64,000 nt of DNA from contig NZ_JALPRE010000006.1 in assembly GCF_023195925.1 (NCBI RefSeq), forward strand, positions 124,001 to 188,000, written 5' to 3'. Source of the DNA: Aquimarina acroporae (GTDB lineage Bacteria; Bacteroidota; Bacteroidia; Flavobacteriales; Flavobacteriaceae). The position numbers were made by a program, and so were the translations under genes. Shown here in pieces: positions 18,098-26,702 of this stretch. Position 1 is the first letter of the stretch, and the number at the start of each line of letters is the position of its first letter. The notes under the pieces are model-generated. The model worked only from the letters and a program-made list of their open reading frames with translations, had not been told where the DNA came from and searched no databases.

Positions 18098-19192
18098 ATG
18101 AAGATATTAGTCACTTTTTCCCGAATATTTGTAGCAGCACTTTTCTTATTCTCGGGATTTATAAAGTTAAATGACCCTTTAGGTTTTTCATATAAACTAC
18201 AGGAGTATTTTGGTGAAGGAGTATTGAACTTGGAGTTTTTAATTCCATTTGCACTATTGATTGCCGTGTTCTTAGTTATTTTTGAAATTATCCTAGGGAT
18301 CACACTTATATTGGGTTACCTTCCAAAGTTTACAGTTTGGTCATTACTTTTAATGATTGTCTTTTTCACGTTTCTAACCTTTTATTCTGCCTATTTTAAT
18401 AAGGTAACAGATTGTGGTTGCTTTGGAGATGCGTTGCCATTAACCCCGTGGGAATCTTTTACTAAGGATGTGATTTTGTTGGTGTTAGTTTTGGTGTTGT
18501 TTTTTGGGAGACAATATATTAACCCAATTGGTAAAGAGGCTATTCATAAATACGTAGTTTTTGGTGGTTTTACTGCTTGCTTAGCATTTGCTTATCACGT
18601 TTTAATGCATTTGCCAGCTTTTGATTTTAGAGCTTATAAAATAGGAACCAATATTCAGCAAGGGATGGAAATTCCTGAAGGCGCACCTAAAGCCGAATTT
18701 GCTTATCACTGGAAATTTAATGTAAACGGAGAAGAGCAAATAGTGACCACAAGTGGGGATTATCCTCAAGTTAGTGGGAAATTTATTGGAGTAGAAACCG
18801 AAACGATTAATGAGGGATATGAACCACCAATTCATGATTTCGCCATAGAAAAGGATGGGGGAGACTATACATCAGAATTTCTTCAAAAAGAGAATTTAAT
18901 TTTGATAGTCATGTACAATCTTTCGAAAAGTGAAGCAGAAGGGTTGAATGCGATTAAAACACTAACAGATAATGCTATGGCCAACGGTTATGAAGTAATT
19001 GGTCTAACCGCTTCTGGTGCTAAGGATATTTCTGAAATTAAAAGTAGATACGATCTCAAGTTTGAGTTTTACGCAACAGATGAAACTGCTTTAAAGACCA
19101 TATTGCGTTCAAACCCTGGGATAGTACAATTAAAAAAAGGAACTATAGTAGATAAGCTTCATTGGAATGATGCTGATAAATTGTCGTTATAA
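18098..19192 (+). CDS. DoxX/MauE-like membrane protein, BT_3928 family
   Basis: A 364-residue inner-membrane protein. The N-terminal half has four membrane helices in the DoxX/MauE pattern (FSGFIKLNDPLGFSYKLQEYF at the first loop) and a TDCGCFGDALPLTPWESFTKD motif with two nearby cysteines, typical of redox-associated members. After a fifth hydrophobic helix (about 150-170) the C-terminal half is soluble and resembles a thioredoxin-like or AhpC-like fold without a visible CxxC. It probably takes part in envelope thiol or quinone redox chemistry; this is inferred from the family. It lies 90 bp after the DUF1599 gene and 18 bp before the permease gene. Confidence 0.82.
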   Translation: MKILVTFSRIFVAALFLFSGFIKLNDPLGFSYKLQEYFGEGVLNLEFLIPFALLIAVFLVIFEIILGITLILGYLPKFTVWSLLLMIVFFTFLTFYSAYFNKVTDCGCFGDALPLTPWESFTKDVILLVLVLVLFFGRQYINPIGKEAIHKYVVFGGFTACLAFAYHVLMHLPAFDFRAYKIGTNIQQGMEIPEGAPKAEFAYHWKFNVNGEEQIVTTSGDYPQVSGKFIGVETETINEGYEPPIHDFAIEKDGGDYTSEFLQKENLILIVMYNLSKSEAEGLNAIKTLTDNAMANGYEVIGLTASGAKDISEIKSRYDLKFEFYATDETALKTILRSNPGIVQLKKGTIVDKLHWNDADKLSL

Positions 19193-19210
19193 AACTGATT
19201 TGTAAAAATT

Positions 19211-20284
19211 ATGCTTAGGTACTTCTTTAGTAAAATAGGATATGCATTACTTACTTTGCTAGGAGTGGTAACAGTTATTTTTTTACTTTTTACATTGCTT
19301 CCCGGTGATCCTGCTCAAATGATGTTGGGACAAAACGAAACAGAAGAGCAGATACAAACAGTGCGAAAGAAATACGGTTTTGATCAACCGATTTCAAAAC
19401 AGTACCTATACTATATTAATGACCTTTCTCCAATTTCTTTTCATAGTTTAGACAAAGAAAATTTTTCTTATTTAGCACCAGACAAGTATTCATACACATC
19501 GCTATTCACTATTGGAGAAACAGTGACCGTATTTAAACTTCCGTATTTAAGAGCTTCTTTTCAAAAAGATGGTAAAAGAGTAAGTGAAGTAATAAGGGAA
19601 ACCTTACCTAATACGGCGATCTTAGCTATATCTGCTATTTGTATCGCTATGCTCCTTGGTATTGTATTGGGAATAATTAGTGCCATTACCAAAGATGGTT
19701 GGATAGATAGGGCTATACAATTGCTAAGTACGTTGGGGATGAGCGTTCCCTCTTTTTTTAGTGCAATAATTTTTGCCTGGTTATTTGGCTATGTATTACA
19801 CGAATTTACTAACCTTAATATGACTGGTAGTTTATATGAAGTTGATGATTTTGGAGAAGGTAGTTATATACAATGGAAAAACCTTATACTCCCGGCAATA
19901 GTACTTGGTATTCGTCCTCTGGCAGTAGTGACTCAACTTATGAGAAATTCACTGCTCGAAGTAATGAGTCAAGACTACATAAGAACAGCAAAAGCCAAAG
20001 GATTGTCAATGGTGCAAATCATAAGAAAACATGCGTTAAAAAATGCACTTAACCCTGTTGTGACTGCAATTTCAGGATGGTTTGCTTCAATGCTAGCTGG
20101 AGCAGTATTTGTAGAATATATCTTTGGCTGGAATGGATTAGGAAAAGAGATAGTTGACGCCCTTAATACATTAGATCTTCCCGTTATTATGGGATCTGTG
20201 TTGGTAATTGCTACTATGTTTATACTAATCAATATATTTGTCGACATTATTTACGGATGGTTAGACCCAAGAATTAGGTTGTAA
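19211..20284 (+). CDS. OppB/DppB-type ABC transporter permease
   Basis: A 357-residue inner-membrane permease of the peptide/nickel importer class. The N-terminus has the typical LLPGDPAQMMLGQNETEEQI segment after the first helix. The binding-protein-dependent transport domain contains the EAA-like loop (YIRTAKAKGLSMVQIIRKHALKNAL). The C-terminus ends WLDPRIRL as in family members. No partner permease, ATPase or binding protein is adjacent, so these must be encoded elsewhere; an orphan permease before tpiA is usual in flavobacteria. Substrate unknown. Confidence 0.9.
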   Translation: MLRYFFSKIGYALLTLLGVVTVIFLLFTLLPGDPAQMMLGQNETEEQIQTVRKKYGFDQPISKQYLYYINDLSPISFHSLDKENFSYLAPDKYSYTSLFTIGETVTVFKLPYLRASFQKDGKRVSEVIRETLPNTAILAISAICIAMLLGIVLGIISAITKDGWIDRAIQLLSTLGMSVPSFFSAIIFAWLFGYVLHEFTNLNMTGSLYEVDDFGEGSYIQWKNLILPAIVLGIRPLAVVTQLMRNSLLEVMSQDYIRTAKAKGLSMVQIIRKHALKNALNPVVTAISGWFASMLAGAVFVEYIFGWNGLGKEIVDALNTLDLPVIMGSVLVIATMFILINIFVDIIYGWLDPRIRL

Positions 20285-20336
20285 CCATTATATAAAATAG
20301 TAACCACACTTTTAACCACATAATAAAGTTTAATAC

Positions 20337-21089
20337 ATGAGAAAAAAGATTGTAGCCGGAAATTGGAAAATGAATAAAAATCTGGTTGATACCAAGAGCC
20401 TACTAGAAGAGCTTAAAAGCAAAATTGGGGATGATACAACAGCCGAAATTATAGTAGCTCCTACTTTTGTGAATTTATCAACTGCTTCTGAAAGTTTACA
20501 AACTTCAAAAATAAAAGTTGCAGCGCAAAATATGCATCAGGAAGATAGTGGAGCATATACGGGAGAAATTTCTGCAGATATGTTAAAGAATATTGATGTT
20601 GATACTGTTATTTTAGGCCATAGCGAACGCAGAGCATATTTTGGAGAAACCGATGAATTACTATCTAAAAAGGTGAATGCTGCCTTGAAACATGAAATGT
20701 CTATAATTTTCTGTTTTGGTGAAGAATTGCAAGATCGTAGAAATGATAATCATTTTACTGTTGTAGAAAATCAACTAAAAAATGGTCTTTTTCATGTAGA
20801 TACTTCAAGTTGGAAAAATATTGTTTTAGCCTATGAACCCGTATGGGCTATAGGCACAGGAGAAACTGCTTCTCCAGAGCAAGCTCAAGAAATGCATGCT
20901 TTTATTCGTAAGACTATAGCAGGGGCATTTGGTCAAGATGTTGCAGACAATGTGACAATACTATATGGAGGTAGTGTAAAACCTAATAATGCTAAAGAAA
21001 TCTTTTCTAAAGAAGATGTAGATGGAGGACTTATTGGTGGGGCGTCACTAGATTCAGAAAGTTTTTCGGCCATTGCCGCAGCAATATAA
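20337..21089 (+). CDS. tpiA: Triosephosphate isomerase
   Basis: Glycolytic enzyme interconverting dihydroxyacetone phosphate and glyceraldehyde 3-phosphate. 250 residues, the standard length. Motifs are GNWKMNK (catalytic Lys), LGHSERRAYFGE (catalytic His), AYEPVWAIGTG (catalytic Glu) and LYGGSVKPNN with GGASL for phosphate binding. It follows the permease by 52 bp and ends in an intrinsic terminator before prmA. Confidence 0.98.
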   Translation: MRKKIVAGNWKMNKNLVDTKSLLEELKSKIGDDTTAEIIVAPTFVNLSTASESLQTSKIKVAAQNMHQEDSGAYTGEISADMLKNIDVDTVILGHSERRAYFGETDELLSKKVNAALKHEMSIIFCFGEELQDRRNDNHFTVVENQLKNGLFHVDTSSWKNIVLAYEPVWAIGTGETASPEQAQEMHAFIRKTIAGAFGQDVADNVTILYGGSVKPNNAKEIFSKEDVDGGLIGGASLDSESFSAIAAAI

Positions 21090-21106
21090 TTACGAAATGA
21101 AATAGT

Positions 21107-21144
21107 AAAAAAGCATCTCATGACTTGATCAGAGGTGCTTTTTT
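21107..21144 (+). terminator. Intrinsic terminator after tpiA
   Basis: AAAAAAGCATCT (21107-21118) pairs with AGGTGCTTTTTT (21133-21144) with one G-U wobble, ending in six T. Confidence 0.82.
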
Positions 21145-21181
21145 AATGATGATAAAATACGTTGTACATAAAATATAAAAG

Positions 21182-22021
21182 ATGACGAATCCAATATATC
21201 TGGGGTATTATTTTAAAATTTCTCCAACCCAACCTGCTTCTGAAATATTAATTGCCGAATTGGGGTATGCAGGTTTTGAAAGTTTCGTAGAAACGGAGGA
21301 TGGTGTGAATGCATATATTCAAAAAGAAGATTGGAATGAAAATATTCTTGTAGATATTCATGTTTTGAATTCTGATGAATTTAAAATTGAGTATACTTTT
21401 GAAGAAATTGAGCAGATAAATTGGAATGAAGAGTGGGAAAAAAACTTCAATCCTATTGTAGTCGATGAAAGATGTAGTGTTCGTGCACCATTTCATGATA
21501 AACCAAATACAGAATATGATATCATTATAGAGCCTAAGATGTCATTCGGGACTGGTCATCATGAAACCACGCATATGATGATACAGCATCTGCTAAAGGC
21601 AGATCTAGAGGGTAAAAAAGTTTTAGATATGGGATGTGGGACAGGAGTGTTGGCAATTTTAGCTGAAATGAGAGGTGCTACTTCCTTAGATGCGATAGAT
21701 ATCGATAATTGGTGTTATCTAAATACTATTGAAAATGTAGAGCGCAATAATTGCAACCACATTCAGGCATATGAGGGAGATGTCGCTTTGCTTGAAGGTA
21801 GAAGGTATGATATAATCATAGCAAATATTAATAGAAATATTTTACTCAATGATATTCAGTACTATGCACAATCATTAAATACTGGAGGATTACTTTTTTT
21901 AAGTGGCTTCTATAGTGAAGATCTTGATCTAATTACAGAAGAGTGTAAAACAAGAAATTTGTTTTTTGTAAACAACCTAGAGAGAAATAATTGGATTGCA
22001 GCATCTTATGAGTTAAAATGA
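21182..22021 (+). CDS. prmA: Ribosomal protein L11 methyltransferase
   Basis: SAM-dependent methyltransferase that modifies ribosomal protein L11. 279 residues. The N-terminal substrate-recognition domain contains the WNEEWEKNFNP segment. The catalytic domain begins with PKMSFGTGHHETT, a PrmA hallmark, followed by SAM-binding VLDMGCGTGVLAI, the acidic DAIDID loop and IIANINRNILL. It lies between the tpiA terminator and clpS, in the common flavobacterial tpiA-prmA-clpS order. Confidence 0.96.
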   Translation: MTNPIYLGYYFKISPTQPASEILIAELGYAGFESFVETEDGVNAYIQKEDWNENILVDIHVLNSDEFKIEYTFEEIEQINWNEEWEKNFNPIVVDERCSVRAPFHDKPNTEYDIIIEPKMSFGTGHHETTHMMIQHLLKADLEGKKVLDMGCGTGVLAILAEMRGATSLDAIDIDNWCYLNTIENVERNNCNHIQAYEGDVALLEGRRYDIIIANINRNILLNDIQYYAQSLNTGGLLFLSGFYSEDLDLITEECKTRNLFFVNNLERNNWIAASYELK

Positions 22022-22055
22022 TCTTATTTTTATACATAATAAATAAGTAAGTTAT

Positions 22056-22063
22056 TATATTTG
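22056..22063 (+). promoter_or_regulatory. Bacteroidota -7 element for clpS
   Basis: TAtaTTTG matches TAnnTTTG exactly and lies 20 bp before the clpS ATG, implying a very short leader. No clear -33. Confidence 0.5.
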
Positions 22064-22083
22064 TACTACCAAAATAGTATCTC

Positions 22084-22359
22084 ATGAATACCAATGAAAA
22101 AGTATTAGAAGAAGTTCTCGAAAAGTCTGTTGATCAGGGTAATAACGAGATTGTTTTATATAATGATGATGTAAATACCTTTGATCATGTCATTGATACC
22201 TTAATTTATTCATGTGAGCACACTCCTATTCAAGCAGAACAATGTGCTTGGTTGGTACATTATAAAGGAAAATGTACGGTGAAAACAGGGGTGTATGAAG
22301 AACTTGTGCCCCGCTGTTCTAAGTTGTTAGAGGCAGGGTTAAGTGCCGAGATTGTGTAA
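22084..22359 (+). CDS. clpS: ATP-dependent Clp protease adaptor ClpS
   Basis: Small adaptor that delivers N-end-rule substrates to the ClpAP or ClpCP protease. 91 residues. The core shows the family residues VLYNDDVNTFDHVI and the YSCEHTPIQAEQCAWLVHYKG helix region; the His in VHYKGK is part of the usual hydrophobic pocket. It has its own -7 element and a terminator directly after the gene. Confidence 0.95.
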   Translation: MNTNEKVLEEVLEKSVDQGNNEIVLYNDDVNTFDHVIDTLIYSCEHTPIQAEQCAWLVHYKGKCTVKTGVYEELVPRCSKLLEAGLSAEIV

Positions 22360-22379
22360 AGAATAATCTGAAACTATAT

Positions 22380-22417
22380 AAAAAACGCTCTTTTTAAAAG
22401 GGCGTTTTTTGTTTTTT
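22380..22417 (+). terminator. Intrinsic terminator after clpS
   Basis: AAAAAACGC (22380-22388) pairs with GCGTTTTTT (22402-22410), extended inward by a wobble and TTT/AAA pairs. The tail is GTTTTTT. Confidence 0.82.
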
Positions 22418-22887
22418 ATAAGGTTGTTTTCTTGTTATTTAAGAGATCAATATTTACGAATTTGTTATATATTTTTATTTTAAGATTTTTTTAACATATT
22501 GTAGTTAAATTTTATATTTTGTAAGAAAAAACTTTCTTTTATAGCCATTGGTCGATCTTTAGCTATTTTTTTTAGATTTCTTTAACAAGTGGCAAGTTAT
22601 CACTTGTTTTCAGTTCTTGTAGTGTTATTTTCCTTGTAAAATTGTGTGTAGTTGATCGATTTTTATTTTGATTAAAACGAGGTGTTTTTTCATTTTCTTT
22701 ACATTAATCTTACGGTTTTACCGTATTTTCAACAAATAGTTCAAAATATTAACTCATATTTCAAAAAAAATATCATATCTTCAACCCGCAAAAAATATAA
22801 AAGTTCAAAGCTTTTACATAATTGTACGCAAAGTGAAACGTCACAATTTTACTTTGTAAAGTAACTACACAAACTCAACTTATTAAA
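22418..22887 (+). other. AT-rich leader region of the metalloprotease gene
   Basis: No gene. Very T-rich, with a few short open frames that lack coding character. Close to the protease gene is a perfect 7-bp inverted repeat TTACTTT/AAAGTAA (22849-22855, 22858-22864) that overlaps TTACTTTG, one base off the TAnnTTTG -7 consensus. It could be an operator placed on the promoter. Confidence 0.4.
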
Positions 22888-23745
22888 ATGAAAAAAATCA
22901 AAGTACTAGCGCTATGCGCTATTGTAGCAGGTTTTGCTACATCTTGTCAAAAAGACGACATCGCCAACGAAACTGCACCAGAGGTAGCATCAGTAGAACT
23001 TTCAAAAGAACATCAATTAGCAGTTGCAGCAGCAGGAGTTAATCCATTTGATGCTATTTATAAAACTGTAAATTATCCAGATGGAACTTCAAAGAAAGGA
23101 ATTCTTGCTGGAACAAAAGGTTTTCAAGATATCTTTATTGCTTTAGATGATCTTGCTAATCAAGCACTTAATGGTGATCTTAAACAATACAGAACTAATG
23201 CATTAGTAAGTCAAGGACGTACTATTCGTGTTGTTGGATATACTGGTAATGGTTTTGCGTTAACTTCTCGTATGAGAACTGGTTTACAGTGGGCTGTAAA
23301 CAACTATAACAGAATCAATACTTCTTTAACTTTCACACTTTCTTTTGCTGCCACTACTAACGGAGATATGATCGTATATAACGCTGGTGGTTCAGGAGCA
23401 GGAGGACAAGCTGAATTCCCAAGTGGAGGAAGACCAGGTAAATTCATCCAAATTTTAGGTGGTATGGCTAACCAAAACAACAACGTAAATGAGCACGTTA
23501 TTGGGCACGAAATGGGTCATGCACTTGGTTTCAGACATACAGATTACGCACAAAGAAGATGTGATGGTAGTAACGAAGGTACTGCTGGAAGCATTGGAGC
23601 AGTGCATATCCCAGGAACTCCAACTGCAAACAGATGGGGACAAGCTGGTTTAGACTCTGGATCATTAATGATTTCTTGTTTCGACGGAAGCGAGGATGGA
23701 GAATTTAGTGCTGCAGATATTAGAGCGCTAGAGTTCTTATACTAA
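22888..23745 (+). CDS. M57-like zinc metalloprotease lipoprotein
   Basis: Predicted envelope protease of 285 residues. A lipoprotein signal peptide ends in lipobox FATSC (Cys20). The zinc site is HEMGHALGFRH at 207-217 (HExxHxxGxxH, three His ligands and catalytic Glu208), followed by TDY and a Cys-containing loop. The sequence around the site, with IGHE before and FRHTDY after it, resembles peptidase family M57 (HEIGH type). Cysteines near residues 225 and 269 may form a disulfide. It is monocistronic, with a long AT-rich leader and a strong terminator. The substrate is unknown; degradation of extracellular protein is a plausible guess. Confidence 0.85.
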   Translation: MKKIKVLALCAIVAGFATSCQKDDIANETAPEVASVELSKEHQLAVAAAGVNPFDAIYKTVNYPDGTSKKGILAGTKGFQDIFIALDDLANQALNGDLKQYRTNALVSQGRTIRVVGYTGNGFALTSRMRTGLQWAVNNYNRINTSLTFTLSFAATTNGDMIVYNAGGSGAGGQAEFPSGGRPGKFIQILGGMANQNNNVNEHVIGHEMGHALGFRHTDYAQRRCDGSNEGTAGSIGAVHIPGTPTANRWGQAGLDSGSLMISCFDGSEDGEFSAADIRALEFLY

Positions 23746-23790
23746 GAGTCAATAAACAAACAAATAACAAATAGCTTTGAACAATATTGC

Positions 23791-23826
23791 AACCATCCCG
23801 GTGAGTTTCGGGATGGTTTTTTTATT
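23791..23826 (+). terminator. Intrinsic terminator of the M57-like protease gene
   Basis: AACCATCCCG (23791-23800) pairs perfectly with CGGGATGGTT (23809-23818) around an 8-nt loop and is followed by TTTTT. It abuts the 3' end of the minus-strand gene ending at 23827. Confidence 0.88.
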
Positions 23827-24186
23827 TTAAGATTTTATCTCTCCAGAACTTATTGCCTGTTCTAAATCAATTTTTACAGTAGCAATGGATTTAAAAAATT
23901 TAAGTCCGTCTTTTCTTTTTACAGTCACTACTTTTTTACCTTCCCTATTACTCTCAACAGCGGTAACAATTACCTTTTTACCAGCTAATGCCTTGTAATT
24001 TGCAATGCCTCCCTTTTTTATGATAAAGTTGGTTTTAGGAAAATGAAAATGTTCAAATTCCTGGTTTGAAGGTTGTCCAATGATAAGTTCATTTCCTACT
24101 TCTATAGAAGTTTGTGCGTCTGTGTTGTTTTGTTGGGCAAATATGCCTGAAATTGCTAAAAGCGCAATAAATAGTATTTTTTTCAT
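23827..24186 (-). CDS. Small secreted protein of unknown function
   Basis: A 119-residue protein with a clear signal peptide (MKKILFIALLAISGIFAQ). The mature part is small, basic and predicted to be beta-rich, with no cysteines and no motif I recognise. Its middle (KGGIANYKALAGKKVIVTAV) alternates hydrophobic and charged residues like a small beta-barrel or OB-type fold. The coding quality looks real: a proper start, signal peptide and uninterrupted frame. It is convergent with the protease gene and divergent from the TetR-type gene. Function unknown. Confidence 0.65.
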   Translation of the reverse strand: MKKILFIALLAISGIFAQQNNTDAQTSIEVGNELIIGQPSNQEFEHFHFPKTNFIIKKGGIANYKALAGKKVIVTAVESNREGKKVVTVKRKDGLKFFKSIATVKIDLEQAISSGEIKS

Positions 24187-24292
24187 GTCTTAATTTATTT
24201 ATTGATGATTTTGAGTTAGTTTTTTTACAAATTTAATAAATATACATGGCTTTTATAACATTGTACATAGGTTAAATAAAAGTTAATCTGTT

Positions 24293-24313
24293 ATACTATG
24301 ATAGTAATACTAT
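24293..24313. promoter_or_regulatory. Candidate TetR operator, overlapping palindromes
   Basis: TACTAT-g-ATAGTA-a-TACTAT (24294-24312) forms two overlapping perfect inverted repeats sharing the middle ATAGTA. It sits directly upstream of the -7 element TAtaTTTG at 24314-24321, where a bound repressor would block the polymerase. The likely ligand is the TetR-type protein encoded 37 bp downstream. Confidence 0.6.
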
Positions 24314-24321
24314 TATATTTG
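24314..24321 (+). promoter_or_regulatory. -7 element for the TetR-ABC-HlyD-TolC operon
   Basis: TAtaTTTG matches TAnnTTTG exactly, 28 bp before the ATG of the TetR-type gene and abutting the palindromic operator. Confidence 0.6.
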
Positions 24322-24349
24322 CACTGTTTATTTTTAATATTGCGAATAA

Positions 24350-25021
24350 ATGAAACATTTACTTCAGGATCTTAAGGTTAACATTAATGATAAGATTTAC
24401 ATTAAAGATCCAGAATCGTCAGATTTAGGAAAACGTATTATAGAGCATAGTATTCTAATGATACAGGAGATAGGTTTTGAAAGTTTTACATTTAAAAAAC
24501 TTGGAGAGAAAATTGGTTCGAATGAAAGTTCTATATACCGATATTTTGAGAATAAGCATAAACTATTGTTATATCTTACATCGTGGTATTGGGGTTGGTT
24601 GGAGTATCAATTGGTGTTTGCCACCAACAGTATTTCTAATCCGGAAGAAAAGTTAAAAAGAGCCATAGAGATCATTACGCAAACGATTAAGGAAGATTCT
24701 TCATTTTCTCACATTAATGAAGTGCTTTTAAACAAGATCGTTATTAATGAGTATTCCAAATCATATTTAACCAAAGAGGTAGACCATGAAAATAAAGAAG
24801 GTTATTTTTTAATTTATAAGCGTTTGGTTACACGGTTAAAGGAGATGATTCATGAGGTTGATAAAAAGTACAAATATCCCTCTAGTTTAGCTAGTACTAT
24901 AATAGAAGGCGCGCTTCATCAGCATTTCCTTAAAGAACATTTTGCTACAATTACAGATTGTAGTGAAGATGTTTCCCCGTCTACATATTTCATCGACTTA
25001 GTTTTTAAATCTTTAAAGTAA
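24350..25021 (+). CDS. TetR/AcrR-family regulator of the exporter operon
   Basis: A 223-residue DNA-binding protein. After about 28 extra N-terminal residues the TetR helix-turn-helix domain reads RIIEHSILMIQEIGFESFTF, then KKLGEKIGSNESSIYRYFENKHKLL, with the usual recognition helix and YRYF motif. The C-terminal region is all-helical and specific to this subgroup. It is the first gene of an operon with ABC, HlyD and TolC genes (8-bp gap to the ABC gene), so it probably controls that exporter and itself. The overlapping palindromes TACTAT-g-ATAGTA-a-TACTAT just before the -7 element are its likely operator. Confidence 0.9.
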   Translation: MKHLLQDLKVNINDKIYIKDPESSDLGKRIIEHSILMIQEIGFESFTFKKLGEKIGSNESSIYRYFENKHKLLLYLTSWYWGWLEYQLVFATNSISNPEEKLKRAIEIITQTIKEDSSFSHINEVLLNKIVINEYSKSYLTKEVDHENKEGYFLIYKRLVTRLKEMIHEVDKKYKYPSSLASTIIEGALHQHFLKEHFATITDCSEDVSPSTYFIDLVFKSLK

Positions 25022-25028
25022 TCTACAT

Positions 25029-26696
25029 ATGGCCAAAACCGTATTAACTGCTTGGCAAAGGCTTGTTGGTCTTTTACAGCTTGATAAAAAAGACATCTTA
25101 CAAACATTCTATTACGCAATTTTTGCAGGGTTAGTTAATTTATCTCTTCCTTTGGGAATACAAGCGATTATTAACCTTGTGCAAGGTGCACAAATAAGTA
25201 CATCATGGGTTATTTTGGTGATTCTTGTTACGCTGGGAGTAGTTTTTGCTGGAATGCTTCAATTAATGCAAATTAGAATTATTGAAAATGTACAGCAAAA
25301 AATATTTACAAGGGCATCTTTTGAGTTTACATATCGCTTTCCGAAAATAAAAATGAGCGAGTTACGCAATTATTACCCACCAGAGTTAGCTAATCGGTTT
25401 TTCGATACATTAACTACTCAAAAAGGGTTAGCCAAAATTCTGGTTGATTTTCCTGCGGCTTTGCTTCAGATCATTTTTGGTTTGATGCTGCTGTCTTTCT
25501 ATCATCCATTCTTCATTATTTATGGAATTCTTTTATTACTGCTTGTATATGTTGTGTTTAAATACACGGCAAAAAGAGGGTTAGAGACCAGTCTTAAAGA
25601 GTCTAAAAGTAAATATAAGGTTGCACATTGGATTCAGGAAATTGCCAGATCTATTGTTAGTTTTAAGCTTTCTGGAAAAACAAGTTTGGCCTTACAAAAA
25701 AATGACAATTTAGTGACTGAATATCTCGCAGCTCGTGAAAGCCATTTTAAGATTTTAGTGATTCAGTTCATACAAATGATTGGATTCAAGGTATTAGTAA
25801 CCGCAGGTCTATTACTTATCGGAGGAATACTGGTATTAAATCAGGAAATGAATATTGGTCAATTCGTAGCAGCAGAAATTATTATCGTTTTAGTAATTGG
25901 TTCTGTTGAAAAGTTAATTACAGGTTTAGAGTCGTTTTATGATGTACTAACCTCTCTTGAGAAATTAGGTCAGGTTGTAGACAAAGATTTAGAGCCACAA
26001 ACAGGCGAGAAGCCATTTAAAGAAGATGAAGGATTTACAGTAGAGCTTGATCATGTATCCTTTGCTACGCCAGAGGCTGGGAAAAGGATTCTGGATGATA
26101 TTTCATTAACTATTACTAAAGATTGTACCATTTTGGTGCAGGGGTCAAATGGGTCTGGGAAATCTACATTACTTCGACTTATTGCTGGGTTAATTCAGCC
26201 AGATACCGGTAAGGTATATGTAAATAATGTAGATCTAAGAGGTATTAACCTAAATTATTACAGAGCATATTTGGGACAGTCTTTAACAGAGGAATCACCG
26301 TTTGAAGGTACTATTCTTGAAAATATTACGTTTGGCGATACATCGATACCTCATGAAGATGTGTATTGGGCACTAGAACAAGTAGGGCTAACACAGTATG
26401 TCAAAGAGCAACCAGGAGGACTTAGCACTATTATTCATCCCGAAGGGAAACAGATATCTTACACAATTTCTAAAAAGATAGTGTTAGCAAGAAGTATTGT
26501 AAGAAAACCAAAACTTCTGATCTTAAAAGATCCATTAGATCAGTTTGATGAAAGTGAAGTTGCTCGTATTATGGATTTTCTAACAGCTCCAGAAAGGCCA
26601 TGGGCATTGGTTGTTGTAAGTCAAAATAATAAGTGGGCTACAAGATGCGGTCGCATCATACAAATTGAAAACGGAAAAATTGTTAGTGAAAAATAA
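25029..26696 (+). CDS. ABC exporter subunit with degenerate ATPase motifs
   Basis: A 555-residue fused membrane/ATPase protein, type I secretion-like but without an N-terminal peptidase domain. Membrane helices lie at about 28-50, 60-80, 140-178 and 243-292. Walker A is intact (GSNGSGKST, 372-380) and a Q-loop Gln is present (LGQSL). The other ATPase motifs are not: the signature LSGGQ is ISYTI (476-480), Walker B reads LLILKD (496-501, Asp to Lys and catalytic Glu to Asp), and the switch His is Gln532. The reading frame is intact and the operon is preserved, so it is under selection, probably with low or regulated ATPase activity or a partner subunit. Confidence 0.9.
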   Translation: MAKTVLTAWQRLVGLLQLDKKDILQTFYYAIFAGLVNLSLPLGIQAIINLVQGAQISTSWVILVILVTLGVVFAGMLQLMQIRIIENVQQKIFTRASFEFTYRFPKIKMSELRNYYPPELANRFFDTLTTQKGLAKILVDFPAALLQIIFGLMLLSFYHPFFIIYGILLLLLVYVVFKYTAKRGLETSLKESKSKYKVAHWIQEIARSIVSFKLSGKTSLALQKNDNLVTEYLAARESHFKILVIQFIQMIGFKVLVTAGLLLIGGILVLNQEMNIGQFVAAEIIIVLVIGSVEKLITGLESFYDVLTSLEKLGQVVDKDLEPQTGEKPFKEDEGFTVELDHVSFATPEAGKRILDDISLTITKDCTILVQGSNGSGKSTLLRLIAGLIQPDTGKVYVNNVDLRGINLNYYRAYLGQSLTEESPFEGTILENITFGDTSIPHEDVYWALEQVGLTQYVKEQPGGLSTIIHPEGKQISYTISKKIVLARSIVRKPKLLILKDPLDQFDESEVARIMDFLTAPERPWALVVVSQNNKWATRCGRIIQIENGKIVSEK

Positions 26697-26702
26697 AGTC
26701 TT

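Noticed and set aside
22682..22864. Short open frame in the leader of the M57-like protease gene
   Set aside because: Low-complexity T-rich frame with no ribosome-binding context and no conserved-looking protein; the region behaves as a leader.
25029..26696. ABC gene as a pseudogene because of its degenerate motifs
   Set aside because: The frame is uninterrupted, the membrane region is intact and the operon partners are complete, so conserved divergence is more likely than decay.
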